A stretch of 64,000 nucleotides of DNA, from NCBI RefSeq assembly GCF_009928685.1, contig NZ_WWEO01000043.1, positions 186,001 through 250,000 on the forward strand, written 5' to 3'. Source of the stretch: Mucilaginibacter agri (lineage in GTDB: Bacteria > Bacteroidota > Bacteroidia > Sphingobacteriales > Sphingobacteriaceae). A model generated the notes under the pieces. That model worked only from the letters and a program-made list of their open reading frames with translations, searched no databases and was not told the DNA's origin. The translations under genes were made by a program, and so were the position numbers. Positions 15,477-23,419 of the stretch are shown in pieces (position 1 is the stretch's first letter; each line of letters starts with the position of its first letter).

Positions 15477-17501
15477 TTACTTTTCTGCCAGCTTTTTCTC
15501 CAGTGCAAACATCTCGTCGCGCAGTTTGGCGGCTTGTAAAAAGTCCATGTCCTTGGCAGCGGCAAGCATTTCTTTTTTGGTGTTGTCGATAGCTTTTTTC
15601 AAATCGCCCTTGCTCATGTATTGCACAATCGGATCGGCGGCCATGCTCATGATATTTTCTTCTTCTACATAAGGCCGTTGTACGCCACCTTTGAAATCCA
15701 TTACAGAAGTTTGCTCCATAATTGATTCTTTTGACTTGCCTACGGTTTTTGGTGTAATGCCATGCTCGGTATTGTAAGCAATTTGTTTTTCGCGGCGGCG
15801 GCTGGTTTCGTCCATCGTAATCTGCATACTCTCGGTAATGGTATCAGCGTACATAATCACACGGCCACGATCATTACGAGCAGCACGGCCAATGGTTTGG
15901 ATCAGCGAACGTTCCGAACGCAAGAATCCTTCTTTGTCGGCATCTAAAATGGCAACTAATGAAACCTCGGGTAAGTCCAGGCCTTCGCGAAGTAAGTTAA
16001 TGCCAATCAACACGTCAAATTCTCCCAGGCGCAATCCCCTTAGAATTTCAACGCGTTCTAAAGTTTTGACTTCGGAGTGGATGTAACGGCATTTGATGCC
16101 CAGGCGGTCCATATATTTGGCTAACTCTTCCGACATGCGCTTGGTCAACGTGGTTACCAAAACGCGGTCGCCCATTTTAATGGTTTTATCTACTTCATCT
16201 AACAAGTCGTCCACCTGATTAATAATGGGGCGAATTTCAATCTCTGGATCAAGCAAACCTGTAGGCCTGATCACCTGCTCTATCACCACACCTTCCGATT
16301 TTTCCAATTCAAAATCGCCGGGTGTTGCGCTTACATAAATAGTTTGTGGGGCTAAACGTTCAAACTCCTGGAAATTGAGGGGGCGGTTATCTAAGGCTGC
16401 CGGCAAACGGAAGCCATATTCAACCAAGGAGATCTTTCGGCTCCTGTCACCACCGTACATGGCGCGAATCTGTGGAACAGTCACATGGCTCTCGTCAATC
16501 ACCATCAGGTAATCATCAGGGAAATAATCGAGTAGACAGAAAGGGCGCGCTCCCGGCTTGCGACCATCAAAAAAACGGGAGTAATTTTCGATACCCGAGC
16601 AATAGCCCAACTCGCGGATCATCTCCAAATCGTAGTTAACCCTTTCTTCGAGGCGTTTGGCTTCGAGGAAACGTTGCTCATCTATAAATTGCTGCTTGCG
16701 CATTTCCAGTTCTTCCTGTATGGCCCAGATAGATTTGGTGAACCTATCACGAGGAGCCACATACAGGTTAGCCGGGAAAAGTACCATGTTTTGCATCTTT
16801 TCGATGGTTTTACCATTGGCAGGGTCGAAGCTGCTTAGCTCTTCAATATCATCACCGAAAAACGAAATCCGGTAGGCATAATCCAGGTAGGCTGGGTAAA
16901 TATCAACGGTATCGCCCTTTACCCTAAAGGTACCACGTTTAAATTCGGCCGTGGTGCGTGAGTATAAAATCTCCACCAAGCGATGCAAAAATGCATTGCG
17001 GCTAATGCGGGTACCCACGGCAAACTTAAACACCGAGTTCGAAAAATCCTCGGGATTACCCATACCGTAGATGCAGGAGATAGACGATACCACGATCACA
17101 TCCCTTCGGCCTGACATGAGGGCAGAGGTGGTACGCAGACGAAGTTTCTCAATTTCGTCGTTGATCTGCAGGTCCTTTTCTATGTAGGTATTGGTGGTAG
17201 GTATAAAAGCTTCGGGCTGATAATAATCGTAATAAGACACGAAGTAGTTAACCGCGTTTTCCGGGAAAAACTGTTTAAACTCACCGTATAGCTGGGCTGC
17301 CAACGTTTTGTTGTGGCTTAGCACCAGAGTAGGTTTTTGTGTTTGCTCTATAACGTTGGCTATGGTAAAAGTTTTACCTGAGCCGGTAACGCCTAAAAGC
17401 GTTTGATAATTTTCGGCCGCTTCTACACCTGTAACCAATTGTTTAATGGCTTCGGGCTGATCGCCGGAGGGAACGTATTGTGAACTTAGTTTAAAATCCA
17501 T
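15477..17501 (-). CDS. uvrB: UvrABC excinuclease subunit B
   Basis: This 674-residue helicase-like subunit of nucleotide excision repair verifies DNA damage after loading by UvrA and recruits UvrC. Visible motifs are Walker A TLLGVTGSGKTFTIANV (near residue 40), the beta-hairpin region YYDYYQPEAFIP, the DEAD-like motif VIDESHVTVPQ, YVSATPGDFE, EGLDLPEVSLVAILDADKEGFLRS and QTIGRAARN. A C-terminal UVR motif binds UvrC (AAKDMDFLQAAKLRDEMFALEKKL). The ATG at 17501 is chosen over 17531 because a -7 element ends 5 nt before it and it gives the usual N-terminus. Transcribed alone. Confidence 0.97.
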   Translation of the reverse strand: MDFKLSSQYVPSGDQPEAIKQLVTGVEAAENYQTLLGVTGSGKTFTIANVIEQTQKPTLVLSHNKTLAAQLYGEFKQFFPENAVNYFVSYYDYYQPEAFIPTTNTYIEKDLQINDEIEKLRLRTTSALMSGRRDVIVVSSISCIYGMGNPEDFSNSVFKFAVGTRISRNAFLHRLVEILYSRTTAEFKRGTFRVKGDTVDIYPAYLDYAYRISFFGDDIEELSSFDPANGKTIEKMQNMVLFPANLYVAPRDRFTKSIWAIQEELEMRKQQFIDEQRFLEAKRLEERVNYDLEMIRELGYCSGIENYSRFFDGRKPGARPFCLLDYFPDDYLMVIDESHVTVPQIRAMYGGDRSRKISLVEYGFRLPAALDNRPLNFQEFERLAPQTIYVSATPGDFELEKSEGVVIEQVIRPTGLLDPEIEIRPIINQVDDLLDEVDKTIKMGDRVLVTTLTKRMSEELAKYMDRLGIKCRYIHSEVKTLERVEILRGLRLGEFDVLIGINLLREGLDLPEVSLVAILDADKEGFLRSERSLIQTIGRAARNDRGRVIMYADTITESMQITMDETSRRREKQIAYNTEHGITPKTVGKSKESIMEQTSVMDFKGGVQRPYVEEENIMSMAADPIVQYMSKGDLKKAIDNTKKEMLAAAKDMDFLQAAKLRDEMFALEKKLAEK

Positions 17502-17506
17502 TACAT

Positions 17507-17514
17507 CAAAAATA
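17507..17514 (-). promoter_or_regulatory. -7 promoter element of uvrB
   Basis: On the minus strand TATTTTTG ends 5 nt before the ATG at 17501. This implies a leaderless or nearly leaderless mRNA and decides between two in-frame ATGs. Confidence 0.55.
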
Positions 17515-17648
17515 CGATAACTAAAGGGCAACTGCTAACCAACTTAGCAAAAATTACTTTGGGTAAACCGTGGCTGATTTGTTAATGAGATAATTTGACT
17601 ATTTGTTTATGATAATTCATAATTGTGTATTCGCCCAGGTATTTTAAG

Positions 17649-17831
17649 GTGGTGCATGGTGCATTGTTCCACATGCACCACTGTGTTCCTACTTAAAAGT
17701 CATTTTGCGTGTTTTTAAATCATAAATAATTGATGGATAGTTTTTTGTGAAGTAAATCAGAAAGGCTGTTTTTGAAAATGCACCACTTTTAATGACTTAT
17801 AAGTATTTTTTAATGACAGGCATGCACCACT
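17649..17831. repeat. Cluster of ATGCACCAC repeats upstream of the GT39-type gene
   Basis: In the 433-bp gap between divergent uvrB and the transferase gene, ATGCACCAC occurs on the plus strand at 17673-17681, 17778-17786 and 17822-17830. It also occurs once inverted at 17649-17657. The last two copies bracket two direct TTTTAATGAC repeats (17787-17796, 17808-17817) around the perfect palindrome ACTTATAAGT (17795-17804). The rest of the gap (17515-17648, 17832-17934) shows only AT-rich sequence. Confidence 0.55.
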
Positions 17832-17934
17832 CGTCCTTTTAATTCACTCGCGAATTCTATCGGTTTGCCTACTTACCGCCGACAAAAATTCTACACTATT
17901 GGGCAATAGTTTCAGCCTGCAAATAGCAATTTGT

Positions 17935-19584
17935 ATGGTTATAAATAAACGGATATTTCTGCTTTTACTCATTCTGGGAGTTGCAGTTAACCTGTTGGGA
18001 TTAAATACGCCTTTTTTTACCGACGACCCCGGTTTGTACGCCTCGGTACCCAAACAGATGATCTATCATCATAATTATTGGTGCTTGTTTTCTTATAATC
18101 ACGACTGGCTGGATAAACCACACTTCCCGTTTTGGATGATTATGATTTCGTATAAAATTTTCGGGATCCACTACTGGAGTTATAAACTACCTGGCGTAGC
18201 CTGTTTCTTTCTGGGCGTTTACTATGTATACCTGTTTGCCGGTCGTTTTTACAACGATAATGTTGCTCGCATAGCCGTATTGGTTGCCCTGCTTACTCAA
18301 CACGGCATTATGTCGAACACCGATGTGAGGGCCGAAGCTTATCTTTTCTGTTTTTTAATAGGTGCTATCTACCATCTCTCAAAACTTAAAGACACCTTCA
18401 AAATTCCCCACCTGTTGTTGGCCGCAGTGTTAACTGCCTTTGCAGTGATGACCAAAGGACTTTTTGTTTTAATTGGAATTTATGGCGCATTATTTGGCGA
18501 ACTGCTGCTTACTAAACAGCTCAATAAACTCTGGCAACCACGTTATGTTGTACTGCTGTTAATTACCATTGTTTTGGTTTTGCCAGAGTTAATAGCGTTG
18601 TACCAGCAATTCGATCTCCATCCCGAAAAGGTAGTGTTTGGGCATAAGTTAGTGTCGGGTATAAGGTTCTTTTTATGGGATAGCCAATTCGGCAGGTTTT
18701 TAAATACCGGGCCTATCAGGCGCTCATCGGGTAGTGTGTTTTTCATTTTACATACCTTACTTTGGGCGTATGCGCCCTGGTGCTTTGTTTTGTATTATGC
18801 CTTGGTAAATAATGTACGTAAGATAATACGCAAGGAGAAACTGGCAGAATATTATACTCTAAGCGGCGGCCTGGTTTTGCTATTATTGTTTTCGTTATCG
18901 GGTTTTCAGCTGCCTTTTTATACCAATATTTTATTCCCGCTGTTTTCGATAATCGTTGCCGATGCGCTTAGCGGCAAAACATCGCCACGGTTTCATCAAT
19001 TTATCATGGCCTCGCAAACCTTGTATATTGTAGTGTTTATATTGCTTATCTGTATTATCAATTTCTTATTCGCCTTAACACCGGCCTTAAAAGTTGCTAT
19101 TAGTATCTGTTGGTTCGTGCTTCTTGCGATTATCTTGTTTTACATTTTTAAGCCCCGGCAAGCCGGATTGCAGCCCGTGTTTTATATGAGCTGTGCCATT
19201 ATGATACTGATTAATTCCTACCTTGTAATTCTTTTTTACCCACGCCTTTCCTCATTTAAAGCGGAGATCAGTGCTGCCCGATTTTTAAACTCGGATACAA
19301 AAGCCAAGATTTTTGTATTAGAGAATAAGGATAATATTTTTCAGTTTTGCGTTAACAAACCCGTTCAGCTTATTCCAATTTCAGCTTTTGGTCAGCAATC
19401 AAATTCAGCTAGTAGTTACTACTACATCCATCAGGAAAGCTTAGACTATTTAAAAGCAAACCACATTAATTACCATCTGGTGAAGGCTTTTAAAGATTAT
19501 CCCCGCGAAAATATTTTGCCCAAATTGTTAATGGATGATAGGCGGGCATCCGTATTAGATGATGTTTACATTGTTACTAAATAG
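17935..19584 (+). CDS. ArnT/PMT-like glycosyltransferase (GT39/GT83, GT-C fold)
   Basis: This 549-residue polytopic membrane protein has the GT-C signature after TM1: NLLGLNTPFFTDDPGLYASVPKQM, where the Asp pair (TDDP) is the usual metal/catalytic site. NHDWLDKPHFPFWM (the D-K-P motif) follows, and then about ten membrane helices and a small C-terminal periplasmic domain. Such enzymes transfer a sugar from an undecaprenyl-phosphate carrier to lipid A, protein or another lipid on the periplasmic face. The ATG at 17935 is preferred over a TTG at 17899 because it precedes the first helix. It may modify LPS in this organism; the acceptor is not known. Confidence 0.85.
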   Translation: MVINKRIFLLLLILGVAVNLLGLNTPFFTDDPGLYASVPKQMIYHHNYWCLFSYNHDWLDKPHFPFWMIMISYKIFGIHYWSYKLPGVACFFLGVYYVYLFAGRFYNDNVARIAVLVALLTQHGIMSNTDVRAEAYLFCFLIGAIYHLSKLKDTFKIPHLLLAAVLTAFAVMTKGLFVLIGIYGALFGELLLTKQLNKLWQPRYVVLLLITIVLVLPELIALYQQFDLHPEKVVFGHKLVSGIRFFLWDSQFGRFLNTGPIRRSSGSVFFILHTLLWAYAPWCFVLYYALVNNVRKIIRKEKLAEYYTLSGGLVLLLLFSLSGFQLPFYTNILFPLFSIIVADALSGKTSPRFHQFIMASQTLYIVVFILLICIINFLFALTPALKVAISICWFVLLAIILFYIFKPRQAGLQPVFYMSCAIMILINSYLVILFYPRLSSFKAEISAARFLNSDTKAKIFVLENKDNIFQFCVNKPVQLIPISAFGQQSNSASSYYYIHQESLDYLKANHINYHLVKAFKDYPRENILPKLLMDDRRASVLDDVYIVTK

Positions 19585-19645
19585 GGGTATACCTTGGATA
19601 TTCACTGTAGCACGAAAAGATTAATGCGCATATTTGCATATCGAT

Positions 19646-19686
19646 TTCAATTGACAAATAACCTCATCAACAAATCGACAAATTAA
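19646..19686. repeat. AT-rich repeat related to 15365-15470
   Basis: Words TCAATTGACAAAT, ATCAACAAAT and CGACAAATTAAT resemble the arms of the inverted repeat beside uvrB. They fill the gap just before the HAD gene. Confidence 0.35.
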
Positions 19687-19687
19687 T

Positions 19688-20380
19688 ATGAAATACCGCC
19701 ACATCTTCTTCGACCTCGACCATACCATTTGGGATTTTGATAAAAATGCCGAAGAAACCCTGCACGAACTTTACCAACATTATGGTTTAAAAGACCTCGG
19801 CCTGCATTCGGCCGATTTGTTTATTGAGACCTATACTGCGCATAACCACCGGCTATGGGCAGAGTACCACATGGGCCGTATTACTAAAGATTATTTGCGA
19901 GAGATGCGTTTTAAGCAAACCTTTCTCGATCTGGGTTTGCAGCCTGAGGTAATCCCAACTGAGTTTGAAGATCACTATGTACGTATGGGGCCTACCAAGC
20001 TCAATCTCTTCCCCGGTGCGCACGAAACGTTGGCGTATTTGAAAGATAAATATACCCTGCACCTTATTTCTAACGGTTTCCGCGATTCGGTTGAAACAAA
20101 GGTGATCAACACTAATCTTGCCCAATATTTTGATAATGTGATCATTTCCGAAGTTGTTGGTGTTAACAAACCCGACCAGGCCATTTTTCAGCATGCGCTA
20201 AACCTGGCAGCCGCCCAAAAGCACGAAAGCGTAATGATAGGCGACAGCATTGAAGCGGATGTGTTAGGGGCACTTAATTTCGGTATGGATGCCATTTATT
20301 TTAACCCCGCAGGATTGCCAAAACCTGAGACCGTGAAAGTTGAGATAAGGACTTTAAGTGATTTGATATCCTTACTGTAG
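19688..20380 (+). CDS. YjjG-type HAD family pyrimidine nucleotidase
   Basis: This 230-residue haloacid-dehalogenase-superfamily phosphatase has motif I FFDLDHTIWDFDKN (nucleophile Asp10 and acid/base Asp12), motif II LISNGF, motif III Lys in NKPDQAIF and motif IV MIGDSIEADVLGA. An alpha-helical cap sits between motifs I and II. Length and the W-D-F-D-K-N extension match YjjG-like non-canonical nucleotidases, which dephosphorylate pyrimidine nucleoside monophosphates in the cytosol and help clear damaged nucleotides. The ATG follows an AT-rich repeat. The gene converges with the potassium channel gene. A phosphoglycolate-phosphatase-like activity is the main alternative. Confidence 0.88.
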   Translation: MKYRHIFFDLDHTIWDFDKNAEETLHELYQHYGLKDLGLHSADLFIETYTAHNHRLWAEYHMGRITKDYLREMRFKQTFLDLGLQPEVIPTEFEDHYVRMGPTKLNLFPGAHETLAYLKDKYTLHLISNGFRDSVETKVINTNLAQYFDNVIISEVVGVNKPDQAIFQHALNLAAAQKHESVMIGDSIEADVLGALNFGMDAIYFNPAGLPKPETVKVEIRTLSDLISLL

Positions 20381-20404
20381 CAAAGAAGCAGAAGGTAAGA
20401 AAAG

Positions 20405-21076
20405 CTATTGGATCTCTACAGTATAATGTTGCTTTGTGCCTGCTTGTATATACTTGCCGATAATGATGCCGGTTAAAAAAACAGTGTAAATATGCCCGGT
20501 AATGCCCATTAACATTACAGACCTTTTTGCGGTTAGCGTTAGTGGTACGATATCTCCATAGCCAATGGTTAGTAAGGTTGTAAAGCTAAAATATGATAGA
20601 TTAGAAAAGCGAACCGGCCCTAAGCCAATGTTTGAATAAGAGTGAGGTATGTTAACCTCGATGGTGATAAACAAAATGGCACCGGCAAGGCAAAGCAAAA
20701 TAAAGCCGCATAATACGGTGGCCATCATTTCGGCCGATACGCGGCGGGTGGTAAATATTTTCTGATACACTTTAACAGATATCAGCATAAAATATAGAAA
20801 ATAGATAACCAGTATAGCACCCGACCCAACACGGGTAAAATAGCAGCAGTTAAATAACGAAATGGCAAGCGTTAACCCAATCATGCCAGTAATTGCGTAG
20901 CGCATTTTCTTCTGATCGAAAAATACTACCACTGCAACCAGCATATTTTGCAGGGGTAGAAAGAGGATAGAGAATGTCATGCTGCGCGGGGTATCGCCAA
21001 ATATTAACAGCAAAAAGCTAACTACCAGAATTTCGTACTTATTATGGCCTATAAAGGCTCTCAGTTTGTTAAGCAT
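20405..21076 (-). CDS. Potassium channel family protein
   Basis: This 223-residue inner-membrane protein has about six hydrophobic helices. The last pair encloses the pore loop FSFTTLLTIGYGDIVPL with the K+ selectivity filter TIGYGD near residue 175. The third to fourth helices lack the regular Arg/Lys pattern of a voltage sensor, so it is probably a non-voltage-gated channel. No cytoplasmic RCK domain follows the pore: only a short tail (GKYIQAGTKQHYTVEIQ) remains. It is a single gene, convergent with the HAD gene, and regulation is not visible. Confidence 0.88.
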   Translation of the reverse strand: MLNKLRAFIGHNKYEILVVSFLLLIFGDTPRSMTFSILFLPLQNMLVAVVVFFDQKKMRYAITGMIGLTLAISLFNCCYFTRVGSGAILVIYFLYFMLISVKVYQKIFTTRRVSAEMMATVLCGFILLCLAGAILFITIEVNIPHSYSNIGLGPVRFSNLSYFSFTTLLTIGYGDIVPLTLTAKRSVMLMGITGHIYTVFLTGIIIGKYIQAGTKQHYTVEIQ

Positions 21077-21296
21077 ACAGCTAAAGTTTTAAAGAAAAAT
21101 TAAGTATAGCTGTTATAAATAGTATGCTTCTTTTTAGTGTTACTTAGTTATTTAGCGTAAAACAAGTAAATGTAATTGGCAACAAAAAAACCAATAGACC
21201 AACAGCCGGTTTACATCGACCGGGTAAGGCGTTTAGCTCTATTAACATGATAGGGCTTGTACTCTCTTGCGCGTTTGAAAGCGTGCTTAATACTTG

Positions 21297-21335
21297 CAGG
21301 CATTTTAGCCTGTGGTTGGTGTTTTCACCAACCAC
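21297..21335. repeat. Double hairpin repeat (GTGGTTGGTG-TTTT-CACCAACCAC)
   Basis: A perfect 10-bp stem with a TTTT loop (21312-21321 / 21326-21335) is directly preceded by a 5-bp stem (21297-21301 / 21308-21312, CAGGC/GCCTG). No T-tract follows, so it is not a normal terminator. Confidence 0.5.
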
Positions 21336-21429
21336 TCTAGCAAGACGGATATCCATTATTCAGCAGATTAACCGTAGGGATAAAATTAAATTAAAAGTCT
21401 CTGATTATCAGCTGATCTGTGCGGGGTTG

Positions 21430-21487
21430 GATAAAGTTTTTGGTTATATCTCAACTTAATGGCACTTTAGTGCCACTAAACTTTATC
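21430..21487 (+). promoter_or_regulatory. Nested inverted repeats in the leader of the PKD lipoprotein gene
   Basis: An outer 10-bp stem (21430-21439 / 21478-21487, GATAAAGTTT/AAACTTTATC) encloses a 7-bp stem (21460-21466 / 21469-21475, TGGCACT/AGTGCCA). The structure ends 8 nt before the ATG at 21496, so it could be an operator or an RNA fold that affects translation. Confidence 0.4.
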
Positions 21488-21495
21488 AATTTCTA

Positions 21496-22164
21496 ATGAA
21501 AAAAATCCTGCTCATTGCCTGTGCGGCAATAACTATTTTATCTGGCTGTAAAAAAGAAAAAGTTCCAACGGCTGCTTTCACTACTTCAAAATCTAATTAT
21601 TATTTATCGGAACCTGTGTTGTTTAGCAATACATCTGTTAATGCCAGTACTTATGATTGGGACTTTGGCGATGGACAGACATCAAAAGAATCGAACCCGC
21701 AACATGCTTACACCAAATCGGGTACTTATCAGGTTAGAATGCTTGTTGGCGGTAACGCAACCCCGGCTGTTAAAAATGTTAAGATTTATGCCGGCAACGC
21801 CAGTTATGAAGTAGAAAATGGCACAACCGGTGGTTCAATAGACCTGGTTTCGTTTGCAGCAGATGCCAATAACAACATCATTGATTTTAAAGAGCATGGC
21901 ATGATTGCCCAGGGTGGAAAATCAGATACCATATTCACTAATAATACCAGTATTTATATGGGCGGCACATTGGGTACGCAAATATTCATTGTAACTCCTT
22001 CATATACTATTACCAAGTACAGTCACAATAAACTTGCGCTTACAAACAACAGCCAGGCTTATTTTAGTGATGCAACAGGTTCAAACAATGTTAAAGGCGT
22101 GGCTACGCAAAGTTTGCTGGGTACTGCTGGTAAAAAGGTACAACGTATCGGAGAAGTTAAGTAG
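21496..22164 (+). CDS. PKD-domain lipoprotein
   Basis: This 222-residue protein starts with a lipoprotein signal peptide (KKILLIACAAITILSGC; lipobox LSGC, lipidated Cys about residue 18), then a charged KKEK spacer. One PKD domain follows (about residues 25-98), with the defining STYDWDFGDGQTS and QHAYTKSGTYQVRMLV strands. The C-terminal 120 residues form an unrecognised beta-rich domain. It is probably held on the outer membrane and exposed to the periplasm or outside. Transcribed alone, followed by a terminator-like hairpin. Function unknown; PKD domains usually mediate protein or carbohydrate contact. Confidence 0.85.
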   Translation: MKKILLIACAAITILSGCKKEKVPTAAFTTSKSNYYLSEPVLFSNTSVNASTYDWDFGDGQTSKESNPQHAYTKSGTYQVRMLVGGNATPAVKNVKIYAGNASYEVENGTTGGSIDLVSFAADANNNIIDFKEHGMIAQGGKSDTIFTNNTSIYMGGTLGTQIFIVTPSYTITKYSHNKLALTNNSQAYFSDATGSNNVKGVATQSLLGTAGKKVQRIGEVK

Positions 22165-22176
22165 TGTGGCCGCTGC

Positions 22177-22216
22177 ATGCTAAGGTGGTACTCCAATACC
22201 TGCCTTAGCATATTTG
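22177..22216 (+). terminator. Probable terminator after the PKD lipoprotein gene
   Basis: A 9-bp stem (22177-22185 / 22203-22211, ATGCTAAGG/CCTTAGCAT) is topped by a 4-bp GGTA/TACC stem. Only a weak T-tract (ATTTGG) follows. Confidence 0.45.
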
Positions 22217-22268
22217 GTAATCTATCCAAACTTGACTACATTCAAATTGTTAGTCAGAAAATAAGGCC

Positions 22269-22781
22269 TTGAATATAAACCAGCAGCGTAAACGGATAGA
22301 AGCGGCATTAGACCAGTATCGCCATCGTTTGGATGAGATCCCGGACAATCAATTCGACCTCACCCCTCCAAATGGCGGCTGGAGTTATGCCGAAGTTTAT
22401 GCGCATATCCTGCAGGCGGATTTCGGATCGCTGATTGCTGCAGAAAAGTGTGCCCGTAAAACAGGCATGCTTACCAGTAAGGGTACTAATATATTCGGCA
22501 AAATTGTTTTGCTAACCGGCATCTTCCCGCGCGTTAAAGCGCCCGATAAAATGGCTGCCGTTGTAAAAAAGATAGATAAAGAAGAAGCGCGTAACCTCAT
22601 TATCCGTGTGCGCAACCGTTTAGAAACGCTGATGCCCCTGCTGCAAAATGCGCCACCAAATTATAAGATTAAACATCCGCGTATGGGCATGCTCGATGCC
22701 GGGCAATGGCTAAAGTTTGTACGGATACATACCGAGCATCATTTAAAGCAGTTGGATAGGATAAAGCGGGGGTTAGCCTGA
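22269..22781 (+). CDS. DinB/YfiT-like putative metal-dependent protein
   Basis: This 170-residue protein fits the four-helix DinB superfamily. WSYAEVYAHILQADF holds the first histidine, near residue 46, and RIHTEHHLKQLDRI near residue 158 carries the paired C-terminal histidines that form the usual metal triad. Family members include thiol-dependent transferases and hydrolases (bacillithiol, mycothiol or glutathione linked); many have no known substrate. The start is TTG at 22269; the first internal ATG would remove the first three helices. It is a single gene followed by a repeat-rich gap. Confidence 0.75.
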   Translation: MNINQQRKRIEAALDQYRHRLDEIPDNQFDLTPPNGGWSYAEVYAHILQADFGSLIAAEKCARKTGMLTSKGTNIFGKIVLLTGIFPRVKAPDKMAAVVKKIDKEEARNLIIRVRNRLETLMPLLQNAPPNYKIKHPRMGMLDAGQWLKFVRIHTEHHLKQLDRIKRGLA

Positions 22782-22813
22782 GCGTAGGAGCCTCACCCAA
22801 CCCTCCCCAGTTG

Positions 22814-22917
22814 CCGCAAGTTTCTAACTTGTGGCTATACTAATGTAAGGTTTCACCTTACGAAAGCTGAAAGCTTTCAACAGTACAAGTCACAAGTTAG
22901 GCTGCGCTAAACTTGCG
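22814..22917. repeat. Cruciform palindromic repeat with nested hairpins
   Basis: Outer arms are CCGCAAGTTT (22814-22823) against AAACTTGCG (22909-22917) and CTAACTTGTG (22824-22833) against CACAAGTTAG (22891-22900). The right arm carries an 8-nt insertion. Between the arms lie two more hairpins, GTAAGG/CCTTAC (22845-22861) and GAAAGCT/AGCTTTC with a 3-nt loop (22862-22878). The whole folds like a three-armed cruciform. Confidence 0.6.
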
Positions 22918-22959
22918 ACAGCGGTGCGGTATTCATCTCGCGCCAGCGGAAATTTTGTC

Positions 22960-22989
22960 AATTCTTAAATTCTGAAAATTCCGGTTCAA
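22960..22989. repeat. Dispersed AT-rich intergenic repeat, copy 2
   Basis: This is the second copy of the sequence at 3925-3953. It differs by a few bases, including one inserted A after AATTCTTAA. Confidence 0.4.
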
Positions 22990-23215
22990 ACCAATTTTCA
23001 ACACATTTAGCACATCTATTCTCAACTTTTTATCATATCGCCGTTAAACCTTAAACAATGCGCCAAGTCTGTTGTATTTTAGGGTATAAAAGAGGTTTAG
23101 TTGTAAGAAATGAGATCCGAAATCGAAATCCGATATTCGAAACTGAAAAAGTTTTCGCCAACTGTAACATCCTGATATTTAATACCGTCTTAACAATGAG
23201 ATAATTTACTTCACT

Positions 23216-23223
23216 TAATTTTG
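23216..23223 (+). promoter_or_regulatory. -7 promoter element of the 37-residue membrane protein gene
   Basis: TAATTTTG ends 19 nt before the ATG at 23243. It supports transcription of this short gene and perhaps of the LpxH-like gene behind it. Confidence 0.4.
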
Positions 23224-23242
23224 TCACTAATTAAAGGTTAAA

Positions 23243-23356
23243 ATGAGTTTCAACATTGCTTATTTAATCATAACCGGCCTGGTGCTGTTATTAGCCATCT
23301 TATACGTTAGCCCTTATGAATTGATGGTTGACGAAGAAGAGGACGAACTAATATAA
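23243..23356 (+). CDS. 37-residue single-pass membrane protein
   Basis: This short ORF codes for one strong membrane helix (IAYLIITGLVLLLAILYV, about residues 5-22) followed by a short, very acidic tail (DEEEDEL). The tail has seven acidic residues in the last ten. A -7 promoter element lies 19 nt upstream, and the LpxH-like gene starts 63 bp after the stop on the same strand. No known family was recognised. The sharp split between helix and acidic tail suggests a real small protein rather than a chance ORF. It could be a regulatory membrane peptide. Confidence 0.6.
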   Translation: MSFNIAYLIITGLVLLLAILYVSPYELMVDEEEDELI

Positions 23357-23419
23357 AAATCGGGCCATATAAGATTGTTGTGCTGGTAAAACACCGGCCC
23401 TGAATTATAGGCTTAATTA

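Larger units (their letters stand above)
21077..21495. other. Gene-free gap with palindromic sequence
   Basis: This 419-bp gap between divergent genes contains no supported gene. It holds the hairpin repeat at 21297-21335 and a nested inverted repeat at 21430-21487, listed separately. Antisense ORFs of about 70 codons are translations of the palindromic DNA. Confidence 0.6.
22782..23242. other. Repeat-rich gap without a recognised gene
   Basis: This 461-bp gap holds the cruciform repeat at 22814-22917 and a dispersed AT-rich repeat at 22960-22989. An A/G-rich run with repeated GAAATC/CGAAAT words lies at about 23109-23150, and the -7 element of the next small gene is at 23216-23223. Nothing else was recognised. 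Confidence 0.6.

Noticed and set aside
21144..21459. ORFs of about 70 codons in the palindromic gap
   Set aside because: They overlap on both strands over inverted repeats and end within them.
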